Shown: positions 45,139 through 56,709 of the stretch, one piece after another
How positions within the stretch are numbered: position 1 is the first letter of the stretch
Layout: the number at the start of each line of letters is the position of its first letter
Program-made: the position numbers and the translations under genes
Notes under the pieces: generated by a model
Told to the model about the DNA's origin: nothing
The model's database searches: none
Seen by the model: the letters and a program-made list of their open reading frames with translations, nothing else
Source of the DNA: JBHFEI01 sp041928815
GTDB taxonomy: Bacteria; Pseudomonadota; Alphaproteobacteria; Rhizobiales; Rhizobiaceae
Length of the DNA: 64,000 nt
Assembly: GCF_041928815.1 (NCBI RefSeq)
Contig: NZ_JBHFEI010000011.1
Location: forward strand, 1-64,000
Reading direction: 5' to 3'

Positions 45139-46074
45139 ATGACGCTGACGCTCTCGCTGAACACCAATCCGCTGGTCAACCGCTTCGCCGATCCCGACGA
45201 CCTGATCGACACGGTGGCGCGGGACCTCAAAATCCGCGACCTGCAGCTGACCCACGAATTCATCAATCCGGGCTGGTCGTCGGCGACCATCCGCCGGCTG
45301 ACGCGGCAGATGCAGGCGGCGCTTTCCCGCACCGGCGTGCGCGTCACCTCCGGCATGACCGGCCCCTATGGCCGCCTCAACCATTTCGGCCATCCCGACG
45401 CCGAGGTGCGCCGCTATTATGTCGACTGGTTCCGCATCTTCGCCGACATCACCGCCGATCTCGGCGGCACCTCGGTCGGCACCCAGTTCGCCATCTTCAC
45501 CTACAGGGATTATGACGATCCGGCCCGGCGCGAGGACCTGGTGAAGATCGCCATCGACTGCTGGGCCGAGGTCGCGGAGCACGCGAAGGCGGCGGGGCTC
45601 TCCTATCTCTTCTGGGAGCCGATGTCGATCGGCCGCGAATTCGGCGAGACCATCGCGGAATGCATGACGCTGCAGCAGCGGCTGACGGCCGCAGGCATGG
45701 CCGTGCCGATGTGGATGATGGCCGACATCGACCATGGCGACGTGACGTCCGCGAACCCGGACGATTTCGACCCCTATGCCTGGGCCCGCGCCGTGCCGAA
45801 AGTGTCGCCGATCATCCACATTAAGCAGAGCCTGATGGACAAGGGCGGCCACCGGCCGTTCACCGCCGAGTTCAACGCGAAAGGCCGGATCCAGCCCGAG
45901 CCGCTTCTTGCCGCCTTCGCCGAGGGCGGGGCCGCCGACAACGAGATCTGTCTTGAGCTTTCCTTCAAGGAACGCGAGCCGAACGACCGCCAGGTCATCC
46001 CCCAGATCGCCGAAAGCATCGCCTTCTGGGCGCCGCATATCGACACGGGTGTTGGCGACCTCAACATCGGTTGA
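45139..46074 (+). CDS. eryC: Tetrulose-phosphate racemase/epimerase EryC
   Basis: A 311-residue TIM-barrel protein of the sugar phosphate isomerase/epimerase superfamily. Likely metal-binding acidic and His positions lie in YLFWEPMSIGREFGETIAE (Glu), MMADIDHGDV (Asp/His), IIHIKQS (His) and LELSF (Glu). In Brucella EryC converts L-3-tetrulose 4-phosphate to the D form, after which EryH and EryI give D-erythrose 4-phosphate. Those two isomerase genes are not in this window. Old databases call EryC a DeoR regulator; the sequence shows no DNA-binding domain. Confidence 0.83.
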   Translation: MTLTLSLNTNPLVNRFADPDDLIDTVARDLKIRDLQLTHEFINPGWSSATIRRLTRQMQAALSRTGVRVTSGMTGPYGRLNHFGHPDAEVRRYYVDWFRIFADITADLGGTSVGTQFAIFTYRDYDDPARREDLVKIAIDCWAEVAEHAKAAGLSYLFWEPMSIGREFGETIAECMTLQQRLTAAGMAVPMWMMADIDHGDVTSANPDDFDPYAWARAVPKVSPIIHIKQSLMDKGGHRPFTAEFNAKGRIQPEPLLAAFAEGGAADNEICLELSFKEREPNDRQVIPQIAESIAFWAPHIDTGVGDLNIG

Positions 46075-46094
46075 GGTTGTTCCCGCACGCCGTA

Positions 46095-47340
46095 TTTGTG
46101 AGATTTAAGAAATTAAGATGCCTGAAAAACATGTGAAGGAAAATTCAAGTTAATAACTCAATCAAATAAATTAATATTCTCCCGCCAATTCTCTGTAGCG
46201 CTCTTCTTCGTTGTATATATCTATTTTGCTTTCTCCTAGCGGCTGAAAGTAAGTCTTATCATAAATGTTATTTTTATTAATCGACGTTTTTAAAAACGAA
46301 ATTCGAAATTTTTGCTCAATAAGATGCGTTTCGCCACTAAAATTATCTTTATATTTTATTTTTATAGCGGCAACTCCGTAATGTTCTCCGCTCATTATGC
46401 TCTTTATAGTAGAATTCTTAAATGGATAAACCGGAGACTCACACTCGGCATTAGGGCAAAGTATTGTGGAATGACTCCAGTCATGATTAAAAAGCACAAG
46501 GGATTGAGGATATTTAGCCACTTCAATCACTCTGCAGCACAAAGTAACGTGCAACCCGCTAGCAACGCTTCTTCCTGTATTTTTGACGGTCACAAACAAA
46601 AGGGTTTCTGCATCGTCGTTAAGGTTATTATTTGCAATTGTCTGATGATTTGAGTAGGAAACAAAAGCGCGCTCGGCTTGCTTAGAAGTACGTATTGCAT
46701 CATTCGCATGAGCTTCGCTACTTCTGGCGGCTTCCCGAGTTGCGTTGAACGTTTTTTTGATATAATACAAACCAGCGCCGGTTAAAATTAAGCTGGCTAC
46801 TGATAAAAGAAACATCCCCTTCGCCCAGAATTCCATGCCTTCTTGGGCTCGCAGGTCGCGTTCACTATTTTTATAATCTATCGAGGAGAGTATTTTCTCG
46901 TTCACACATGTTACAATATCGATAATTTTTCGTTTAGAGCACTCTTCATCTATTTTTCTTGTATCGATTGCTAAATTTTCACGTGAAATAATATCGTTAT
47001 AAGCTGATTTTAAAGCGTTATCTGTCGCCAGTGACCATACTGACATTGTAAACAACATAAACAAAAGAACGATAGATAAAGCTGTTACCGCTTTAAATAA
47101 TTTTCCATACTTCTTTTTTTTCACAATAAAAATTCCTCCTCATTCAAAATGCATTGAAATACATAAGTAATTTTTGTCGGCGCTTTATTATATAAAATTA
47201 ACACAGGCGCAGATCAAGGCCGCTCGATTGAGTTCTTCACTTCAATTATCGGCATGCGAAATACAAGTCCCTACTGCTTTCAAACCCATGTTCACACATG
47301 AAAATCTGCAGTAGAGCTAATTCGCATTGCCGCCACGCCG
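46095..47340. other. AT-rich island inserted between eryC and eryD
   Basis: Base composition drops sharply just after eryC and recovers just before eryD, in contrast to GC-rich sequence on both sides. The island contains one minus-strand gene (46171-47124) and a spacer with small symmetric sites: CATGT-TCAC-ACATG at 47286-47299, and CTACTGC (47270-47276) facing GCAGTAG (47307-47313). No transposase, integrase or terminal repeats are visible. It is probably acquired DNA, and it separates eryD from the eryABC transcript. Confidence 0.75.
46171..47124 (-). CDS. Hypothetical membrane protein with two transmembrane helices, AT-rich
   Basis: A 317-residue protein of unknown function. The N-terminus is strongly basic (MKKKKYGK). 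Membrane helices lie at about 12-32 and 100-122, with about 65 residues between them containing two Cys (EECSKRK and VTCVNEK). A helical segment rich in Ala/Ser (ATREAARSSEAHANDAIRTS, about 128-147) leads to QAERAFVSY, a pattern seen in many uncharacterised proteobacterial membrane proteins. A beta-rich C-terminal domain follows (about 150-317). Codon use is AT-rich and unlike every neighbour. It is transcribed against the ery genes. I do not recognise a function. Confidence 0.75.
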   Translation of the reverse strand: MKKKKYGKLFKAVTALSIVLLFMLFTMSVWSLATDNALKSAYNDIISRENLAIDTRKIDEECSKRKIIDIVTCVNEKILSSIDYKNSERDLRAQEGMEFWAKGMFLLSVASLILTGAGLYYIKKTFNATREAARSSEAHANDAIRTSKQAERAFVSYSNHQTIANNNLNDDAETLLFVTVKNTGRSVASGLHVTLCCRVIEVAKYPQSLVLFNHDWSHSTILCPNAECESPVYPFKNSTIKSIMSGEHYGVAAIKIKYKDNFSGETHLIEQKFRISFLKTSINKNNIYDKTYFQPLGESKIDIYNEEERYRELAGEY

Positions 47341-47366
47341 CTTGCATAGGATAGCAGGAAGCCATC

Positions 47367-48305
47367 ATGTCGGATCAGGACCAGTCGCTCGCGATCCGCG
47401 CCGCATGGCTGCACTATATCGGCGGCTTCACCCAGGCCGATGTCGCCCGCAGGCTCGGCATTCCCTCGGTCAAGGCGCACCGGCTGATCGCCCGCGCCGT
47501 CGCCGACGGCGTGGTCAAGGTCTCGATCGACGGCACGATTGCCGAATGCGCCGCGCTCGAGGTCGAGCTCTGCCGCGTCTACGGGCTTTCCACCTGCGAG
47601 GTGGCGCCCGACATCGGTGAGGAGGGGCTGGCGCTGTCGACGCTCGGCGCCGCGGGGGCGGACTATCTGCGCCGCGAGATCGAGCGCGGCGAGGCGCGCG
47701 TCATCGGCGTCGGCCACGGCCGCACGCTCTTCGCCGCCGTCCGCAACCTGCCGAAGGTCGCCGCCGGCGACGTCACCTTCGTCTCGCTGCTCGGCGGGCT
47801 GACGCGCAACTACACCGCCAACCCCTTCGACGTCATCCATGTGCTCGCCGAGAAGGCCGGCGTGCGCGCCTATGTCATGCCCGTGCCCTTCTTCGCCAAC
47901 ACCGAGGAGGACCGCGAGGTGCTGCTGGCGCAGAAGGGGGTGAGCGAGGTCTTCCATCTCGCGGCCCATGCCGACCTGAAGCTCGTCGGCATCGGCACGG
48001 TCGACCGCGACGCCCATCTTCTCACCTCCGGCATGCTGGAGGACCGCGAGATCGGCGAGATCGCCGCGCTCGGCGGCGTCGGCGAGATGCTCGGCCATTT
48101 CTTCGACATCAAGGGCCGGGTGCTCTCGACGCCGGTCACCGCCCGCACGCTCGCCGCCCCCTTCCTCGAGACCGGCGGCGACCGCGTCGTGGCGATCGCC
48201 GGCGGCCCGAAGAAGACCGAGGCGATCCGCGCCGTTCTGCACGCCAACCGCCTGACCGGCCTCATCACCGACGAGCGCACCGCGAAGGCACTGCTCGGCC
48301 GCTAA
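47367..48305 (+). CDS. eryD: SorC-family regulator EryD of erythritol catabolism
   Basis: A 312-residue regulator. The helix-turn-helix (about 8-52) contains GGFTQADVARRLGIPSVKAHRLIARA. The SorC effector domain has GVGHGRTLFAAVRNLP and GGPKKTEAIRAVL. The length matches Brucella EryD (about 316), a repressor of the ery operon relieved by erythritol. Normally eryD follows eryC directly; here an AT-rich gene lies between them, so eryD must use its own promoter or a long read-through. Its stop codon touches a RIME-like repeat. Confidence 0.83.
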   Translation: MSDQDQSLAIRAAWLHYIGGFTQADVARRLGIPSVKAHRLIARAVADGVVKVSIDGTIAECAALEVELCRVYGLSTCEVAPDIGEEGLALSTLGAAGADYLRREIERGEARVIGVGHGRTLFAAVRNLPKVAAGDVTFVSLLGGLTRNYTANPFDVIHVLAEKAGVRAYVMPVPFFANTEEDREVLLAQKGVSEVFHLAAHADLKLVGIGTVDRDAHLLTSGMLEDREIGEIAALGGVGEMLGHFFDIKGRVLSTPVTARTLAAPFLETGGDRVVAIAGGPKKTEAIRAVLHANRLTGLITDERTAKALLGR

Positions 48306-48403
48306 AGCGTATCGCGATCTTTCAGATTCGCTCCTACACTTTAGGTCTTTGTTTTTACGCGTGTCTTTTCGCAAAGCTGCTGCACACCTTTGCGAGACAC
48401 GTT
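48304..48403 (+). repeat. RIME-like intergenic repeat, copy 3
   Basis: About 100 bases beginning within the eryD stop codon. Bases 48346-48375 match copy 1 (26846-26875) exactly over 30 positions, and the flanks are similar. It contains facing GCAAAG/CTTTGC segments. As in copy 1, it follows directly on a gene end. Confidence 0.75.
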
Positions 48404-48570
48404 CAAAGCATGTTCAGCCGAAGCGGGATCGCCCTGGCGTCGGACACTGCGTCGAAACAGCGAGAGGGCGCATGTCCGGCCGGATCGGGGTCGCGCCCGC
48501 AGGGGACACTGCGGCACAGCCGGGGACTTGAACCATGTCCGGGCGATCGCGTGATCACCGGAAACTCTCG

Positions 48571-48660
48571 CAAGGCGTGTCGCGACCTTCCACACCCGCT
48601 CATGCGCTTAAGCCCGTCGTCTACGCATGTCTTCTGTGCAAAACCGCGACCACAGGCCCG
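48571..48660 (+). repeat. Degenerate RIME-like repeat, copy 4
   Basis: A weaker copy in the same orientation keeps the order GCGTGTCGCGA, CCCGCTCATGCGCTTAAG, TACGCATGTCTT and GCAAAACCGC. The intervening 48404-48570 has no convincing gene and carries two copies of GGACACTGCG (around 48439 and 48505). The whole 48306-48768 gap looks like repeat debris. Confidence 0.5.
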
Positions 48661-48768
48661 CGAAACAGCCTTTCAGCCGGTCGGACAAACGCTGCTTCCG
48701 CGCAGATGCGCCGCCCTTCTGCCGCGGCGTCCGAGACAGGAGGGGGGCGCTTTGCGGCCTGCGATCCG

Positions 48769-49551
48769 CTACCTTGCCTCTCCGACGAAGCCGAGCATCG
48801 GCCCGAAGCCGCCGTGCCAGGACCAGTCGTTGACGCGCAAGGCTGGGCTGAAGAGGCCGACGCCGTTGCCGCCGTCGAGGAAGAGCGCGTCGGGGCAGCC
48901 GAGACGGTCGCGGAAGAGGCGGGCGAAATCGTGGAAATTGACGTCGCCCTCGCTGACGGCGATCTTGACCGCGCCGCCCTCGCAGACGCCGACGCCGCTG
49001 CGCCGCGTCCGGTCCTTAGAGCCGACGATGAAGATCGGGTTCAGCCTGCCCTTCATGACCAGCATCGGCCCGGACTGGGTGGCAAGCCGCACCTGCGGGC
49101 GGCGCGCGACGAAGTCCCGCGTCGTCGCCACGCCCGCCCCGGCCGCCCCGACGAAGAAGACGCCGTTCGGCTCCTTGAAGAAGTTCGGCACGGGACGGAT
49201 GCCGGGCGCCGCAGCCTCGGTGTTCACCGGCCGCTCCTCGCTTCCCTCGGCGACATAGAGGCCCATCGGCGTGTAATCGGAGAGATACATGCCGGCATTG
49301 ACGGCAAAGACGAGCGAGCCGCCCTTTTCCCGCACGGCCCTGTCGAGGCGCGAGAAGCCGCGAAACGGCTTTCCGTCCGCATCGCGCCAGTAGAGCCCGA
49401 GCCGCGCGAGGTCATGGGCGCCGAGCGTGCAGACGACATGGCGCCCGCCCTCGAAGGCCTCGCGGGCGCAGGGCTCCGCCGCCGCGCCGCCGGGTGTCGC
49501 GATCGCCGCGAGCGCGGCCGAGGCCAGCGCCCCGATGACATGCCGTTTCAA
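48769..49551 (-). CDS. Secreted phosphodiester-glycosidase-like protein (NAGPA/DUF2233 family)
   Basis: A 260-residue exported protein. The TTG start at 49551, behind GGAGGGGACGAG, gives a clean signal peptide (about 1-25, ending GGAAA). The mature part shows the family pattern: FAVNAGMYLSDYTPMGLYV (about 86-104), LATQSGPMLV, VCEGGAVKIAVSEG and DALFLDGGNGVGLF (catalytic-region Asp/Gly). Related enzymes uncover or trim phosphodiester-linked N-acetylglucosamine. The envelope substrate here is unknown. It stands alone, downstream of the shared 49552-49895 gap. Confidence 0.8.
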   Translation of the reverse strand: MKRHVIGALASAALAAIATPGGAAAEPCAREAFEGGRHVVCTLGAHDLARLGLYWRDADGKPFRGFSRLDRAVREKGGSLVFAVNAGMYLSDYTPMGLYVAEGSEERPVNTEAAAPGIRPVPNFFKEPNGVFFVGAAGAGVATTRDFVARRPQVRLATQSGPMLVMKGRLNPIFIVGSKDRTRRSGVGVCEGGAVKIAVSEGDVNFHDFARLFRDRLGCPDALFLDGGNGVGLFSPALRVNDWSWHGGFGPMLGFVGEAR

Positions 49552-49735
49552 TTCTCGTCCCCTCCTGCCCACCCGTACCGGCCCGATCTCTGGCGGACGA
49601 ATGTGGCGCTTTGCCAGAAGGCGCGGCGACGGGGGCGAAAAAGACGGCATCCGCGGGGACCGTATGAATTTCCAAGCGATTTCATCGGCATGGCGCGTAT
49701 TTTCCCGGAAAATCCGATTAAAATCCGGATTGCGG

Positions 49736-49895
49736 TTGCTATTATGCCACGATGCGCCTAAATATAGGTCATCGACCATTGCTTGTGACATCGGTCCAGA
49801 GCATCGCGCTCCCGTCGGATTTCCTCTCAAATACTCGATCCAAATCCCGCAGGGTATCGCGGGAACCCCTACCTTTGTTTTGAAAGGACAATGCC
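49736..49895 (+). promoter_or_regulatory. Cold-shock gene promoter and long 5' leader
   Basis: TTGCTA (49736-49741) and TAAATA (49759-49764) with 17 bases between resemble a housekeeping promoter. A leader of roughly 125 bases follows, with a stem TCCCGC/GCGGGA (49845-49850 and 49859-49864) before the AAAGGA ribosome-binding site. Long structured leaders are typical of cspA-type genes. Upstream, ATTTTCC-C-GGAAAAT (49699-49713) is a clean palindrome between the two divergent genes. Confidence 0.5.
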
Positions 49896-50105
49896 ATGAA
49901 TACGGGTACCGTCAAATGGTTCAACGCCACCAAGGGCTTCGGCTTCATCCAGCCTGACGATGGCGGCACGGACGTGTTCGTCCACATCTCCGCCGTCGAA
50001 CGCGCCGGCATGCGCTCGCTCGCCGATGGCCAGAAGATCGGCTACGAGATCGTGCGGGACCGCAAGTCCGGCAAGAATTCCGCCGACAATCTGCGCGCGG
50101 CCTAA
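49896..50105 (+). CDS. cspA: Cold-shock protein, CspA family
   Basis: A 69-residue single cold-shock domain with RNP1 KGFGFI (13-18) and RNP2 VFVHIS (27-32), plus the typical start TGTVKWFNATKGFGF. It binds single-stranded RNA and DNA and melts mRNA structure. The length matches the family exactly. A structured leader precedes it and an intrinsic terminator follows 60 bases after the stop. Which of several rhizobial Csp paralogs it is cannot be settled here. Confidence 0.93.
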   Translation: MNTGTVKWFNATKGFGFIQPDDGGTDVFVHISAVERAGMRSLADGQKIGYEIVRDRKSGKNSADNLRAA

Positions 50106-50165
50106 GTTTTCGTTCGCCCCGCTGACCACGGATGTACTGGCAGCGCGGCGCGGATGACCGTGAGA

Positions 50166-50189
50166 GGTCGGGCGATTGCCCGGCCTTTT
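50166..50189 (+). terminator. Rho-independent terminator after the cold-shock gene
   Basis: GGTCGGGC (50166-50173) pairs with GCCCGGCC (50178-50185), including one G-U pair, around GATT, and is followed by TTTT. It lies 60 bases after the cspA stop. Confidence 0.8.
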
Positions 50190-50315
50190 GTCGTTTCGGG
50201 CGCGCCCTCCGGCGTGCTCCTCCGGGTCCCGGCCTGCCGCGCCTGCACCCCGCGCAAGGCGCGCCGCGCGTTCCCCCGGTCGCTCCTCCCGAGTTGCCCC
50301 TCCCGAAAGGAGGCC

Positions 50316-50543
50316 ATGATGGCCGTTACCAAGGACAACATCTTCAAGCCCGCCAAATCGTCGGCCGAGCAGAAAGCCTCGTCGACCGACACGGCGGCGC
50401 GGCAGATCGTGCTGGCGGAAGCCGCCGAGCGCGTGCGCAAGACGGAAAGCCTGCGCAAGCTGCGCGAGGCGCGCGAGGCCGAAGCGCCCTCCATTGCCGC
50501 TCCGCCTTCCCGCGCGGCGCGCAAGAAGGCCGCCAAGGCCTGA
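50316..50543 (+). CDS. Small basic hypothetical protein
   Basis: A 75-residue soluble protein, rich in Ala, Lys, Arg and Glu, with a predicted long helix (RQIVLAEAAERVRKTESLRK, about 31-50) and a Lys/Ala-rich tail. GAAAGGAGG directly before the ATG is a strong ribosome-binding site; a second ATG lies three bases on. Its composition suggests a nucleic-acid-associated protein, but no family is recognised. It converges on the hybrid kinase gene, with stops 10 bases apart. Confidence 0.65.
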   Translation: MMAVTKDNIFKPAKSSAEQKASSTDTAARQIVLAEAAERVRKTESLRKLREAREAEAPSIAAPPSRAARKKAAKA

Positions 50544-50553
50544 CCCGCAAGCC

Positions 50554-52383
50554 TCAGACGGCGCGGCCGATCATGCTGTCGACGCGGCGCAGCAATTCGT
50601 CCGGATTGAACGGCTTCTCGATGATCGGGATGTCGTCGAAATCGACCGGCAGGTTCTCCCGCCCGTAGCCGCTGACGAAAACGAAGGGAATGGCGCGGTC
50701 GGCAAGCGCGCCGGCGACGCCGTCGACCGGATCGCCGCGCAGGTTGCCGTCGAGAAGCGCCAGATCGATCGCCGCGTCCTGCATCGCCTCCAGCGCCTCC
50801 TTGACGCTCGTCGCCGTGGCGCTGATTTCGTAGCCGCGCTCGGCCAGCGTCGCCTCAAGGTCGAGCGCCACCAGCGGCTCGTCCTCGATGATCAGGATGC
50901 GCTTGCGCGCTGGCGGCGCGGGCTCCGCCTGCGGCGCGACGGCTGCCGTCTCCGCCTCCACGGCGCGGTCGAAGGCGACGAGCGCATCGTCCGGAACCGC
51001 CATCGAGATCCGCCAGACAAGCCCGTCCGCCATCGTTTCCAGCACCGCCTCGCCGCCTTCCGTGCGCGCGCTCGTCTCGATCAGCGTCGTGCCGAAGCCG
51101 CGCCGTCCGCCCGCCTCGGGCGGCGGCCCGCCGCGCTCGCGCCATTCGATCGACAGCAGCCCGTCCGCCACCCGCCAGGTGACCGAAAGCCGGCCGGAGG
51201 GGACGGAATGGGCGCCGTATTTCACCGCGTTGGTCGCAAGCTCGTGCAGGATCATCGCCCATTGCAGCGCCTGCTGCGGCTTGAGCTTGACCTCGGGGCC
51301 GGCGACGGCGACACGGGCGGGGTCGAGCGCGCCGAGCGAGAGCTGCTCGCGCACCAGCTCGGCAAGGCACGCGCCCTCCCAGGTGCGGGCCGACAGCAGC
51401 GAATGCGCCTTCGACAGCGCCTGCAGCCGCCCGGTGAAGGTGCGGTTGAAGGTTTCGGGACCGCGTGTGTGGCGGAAGGTCTGGGTGGCGATCGCCTGCA
51501 CCGTCGCCAGCGTGTTCTTGACGCGGTGGTTGAGCTCGCCGATCAGCAGGCGCTGCGTCTCCTCGGCGCGGTGGCGCTCGGTCACGTCGAGGATCTGCGC
51601 GGAGAAGGGCGCGCGCCCGTCCCGTCCGGGCAGGACGGAGAGATACCATTCGCCGGCGACCCTGCCGCCGGCCTTGTCGCGGGCGTCGAGCGACAGCACC
51701 GTCCGCCGTGCCGCCGCCTGGCCGGCGACGAGGCCCGACGCGGCGGCGGCAAACAGCGCGGCCGCCTCCGCGTCGAGCCAGCCGAGATCTTCGGGCCGGC
51801 GCCCGATCGCCTCGCGGGCGCTCCAGCCGAACAGGCGGATCGCGCCTTCCGACCAGCCGGCGATCGCAAGGTCGGCGGAGAAGCGGACGAAGGCGAGCGG
51901 CGAATTGTCGGTATGGGCCTCGAGTTCGCCGAGCGCCGCGGTCAGCGCCTCGGCCTTGGCGGCGAGCTCGCGGCGCTGGCGGGCGAGCTCGAAGAACACA
52001 TGGGTCTTGCTGGCGATCACCTGCGGATCGATCGGCTTCTGCAGGTAGTCGACCGCGCCCATCTCGTAGCCGCGGAAGCGGCGCCGCTCGTCGGCGGGAA
52101 GCGCCGTGACGAAGATGATCGGGATGTGGCGCGTGCGCTCCGTGCCGCGCATCAGCTCGGCCAGCTCGAAGCCGTCCATCTCCGGCATCTGCACGTCGAG
52201 CAGCGCCAGACCGACCTCGTGCTTCAGGAGAAGCTCCAGCGCCTCGGCGCCCGAGCGGGCGCGGATCAGCTCCAGCCCGTCGCGCGCGAGCAGCGCCTCC
52301 ATCGCCACGAGGTTCTCCTCGAGGTCGTCGACCAGGAGAAACTTCACGGGCATCGTCGACGTGGCCGGCTCAAACGGCGCCAT
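50554..52383 (-). CDS. Hybrid HWE-type histidine kinase (REC-PAS-HWE kinase-REC)
   Basis: A soluble 609-residue signalling protein. The N-terminal receiver (about 13-130) has Asp63 (LALLDVQMPEMDG). A PAS domain follows (about 155-275), then an HWE kinase core with phospho-acceptor His286 (LIGELNHRVKNT) and the diagnostic WRE (IEWRERGG). A C-terminal receiver (about 492-605) contains LALLDGNLRGDPVDG. HWE kinases are common in rhizobia and often act in stress or light signalling. Start 52383 follows GGGGGAGAG and overlaps cheR by 14 bases. The two receivers allow a phosphorelay with the big kinase upstream. Confidence 0.88.
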   Translation of the reverse strand: MAPFEPATSTMPVKFLLVDDLEENLVAMEALLARDGLELIRARSGAEALELLLKHEVGLALLDVQMPEMDGFELAELMRGTERTRHIPIIFVTALPADERRRFRGYEMGAVDYLQKPIDPQVIASKTHVFFELARQRRELAAKAEALTAALGELEAHTDNSPLAFVRFSADLAIAGWSEGAIRLFGWSAREAIGRRPEDLGWLDAEAAALFAAAASGLVAGQAAARRTVLSLDARDKAGGRVAGEWYLSVLPGRDGRAPFSAQILDVTERHRAEETQRLLIGELNHRVKNTLATVQAIATQTFRHTRGPETFNRTFTGRLQALSKAHSLLSARTWEGACLAELVREQLSLGALDPARVAVAGPEVKLKPQQALQWAMILHELATNAVKYGAHSVPSGRLSVTWRVADGLLSIEWRERGGPPPEAGGRRGFGTTLIETSARTEGGEAVLETMADGLVWRISMAVPDDALVAFDRAVEAETAAVAPQAEPAPPARKRILIIEDEPLVALDLEATLAERGYEISATATSVKEALEAMQDAAIDLALLDGNLRGDPVDGVAGALADRAIPFVFVSGYGRENLPVDFDDIPIIEKPFNPDELLRRVDSMIGRAV

Positions 52384-53244
52384 GGCGCTCTCCCCCCTCG
52401 CCCGGCTGGACGGGTTTCTTGCGATAGATCTTCTCCCGGACGCTGAAGGCGTCGAACTGCCGGTTCACCGGCGAGAAGCCGAGGGTCTCCTGCAGGCCGA
52501 GGCCGAGGAAGCCGCCGCGCACCAGGGATTCGGCGAAAAGCCCGAAGACGCGGTCCTGCAGCGCCCTGTCGAAGTAGATCAGAACATTCCGGCAGGAGAC
52601 AAGATGCACCTCGGCGAAAACCGCATCGGAGACGAGGCTGTGCTCGGAAAAAACCGTCCGGGCCCGCAGCGTCCGGTCGAAGGCGGCCGCGCCATAGGCG
52701 GCGGTGTAGTGGTCGGAGAGCGGTGTCGCGGCGCCCGAGGCGCGGTGGTTCTCGATGAAGAGCGGCAGGCGGTCGATGGCGTAGATGCCGGCCTGGGCCT
52801 TGGCCAGCGCCTCGGGATTGATGTCGGTGGCATAGAAGACGGTCCGGTCGAACAGCCCCTCCTCGCGAAACAGGATGGCGAGCGAATAGAGCTCCTCGCC
52901 GTCGCTGCAGCCCGCGACCCAGACCTTCAGCGAGGGATAGGTGCGCAGATGCGGGATCACCTCGCGGCGGATCGCGAGGTAGTAGACGGGATCGCGGAAG
53001 AGCTCGCTCACCTGCACGGTGAGGAAGTTGAGGAGGCCGTGGAAGACCGCCGGATCGTGCAGCACGCGGTGCTGCAGCATCGACAGGCTGTCGCAGGAAA
53101 AATGCTGGCGCGCCTGCTCCAGCCGCCGGGCGAGCGAGGCGCGGGCATAGCCGCGGAAGTCGTAATGGCTCATCCGGTAGATCGCCTCGAGCAGGAGGTC
53201 GAGCTCGATCTCGCCGACGGGCCGTACGGGAAGCACCGGCAGGC

Positions 53245-53248
<4 letters not shown>
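52370..53248 (-). CDS. CheR-type protein-glutamate O-methyltransferase
   Basis: A 292-residue enzyme. The N-terminal all-alpha CheR domain (about 8-75) is followed by an AdoMet-binding domain with VWVAGCSDGEELYSLAI (about 108-124), FYATDINPEALAKAQAGIY and VHLVSCRNVLIYF. CheR enzymes methylate glutamates of chemoreceptors. Here no receptor, CheA, CheW or CheB is present, and the gene sits between two hybrid kinases with overlaps of 4 and 14 bases. The target may be a domain of those kinases. Start 53248 was chosen for the ATGA overlap. Confidence 0.87.
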
Positions 53249-56370
<3,122 letters not shown>

Positions 56371-56709
56371 GGGCAGGATCAACATATGGAATGCGTGTTG
56401 AAGACGAAAAGCGCCTCGCCGTAGCACGCCCGCGCCGGCACGTCCTGCCCCATGATCTTGCCCCTCGTGTCACGATCCGCGCGCCGGCCTGAGCGCATGA
56501 CGGCGTTCCCTGAGGCAAACTAGAGGAGGCTCCCGCAAGGTAAAGGGCGGATGTCCACAATCGAGGAAGAGGATCGGCGCGGGTTTCGCCGGCGCTCGTA
56601 ACCCGTTTGGAGGATGCCGCTCCTGCATGCCGCTGTATGATCGCCGGTCAATGCACCTGTCCATGACGCCTTCTGGAAGGTGTGCGCGGCAATCAAGAGG
56701 GAACGCGGA
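56371..56709. other. Divergent gap between the hybrid kinase operon and an RTX gene
   Basis: These 339 bases separate the minus-strand kinase operon from the plus-strand RTX gene. No gene, strong palindrome or RNA motif stands out. Promoters for both directions are presumably here. A GAGGGA ribosome-binding site lies just before the RTX start at 56710. Confidence 0.5.

Noticed and set aside
46902..47300. GTTCACACATG word occurring at 46910 and 47289
   Set aside because: One copy is inside the AT-rich gene and the similarity is only about 11 bases; probably chance.
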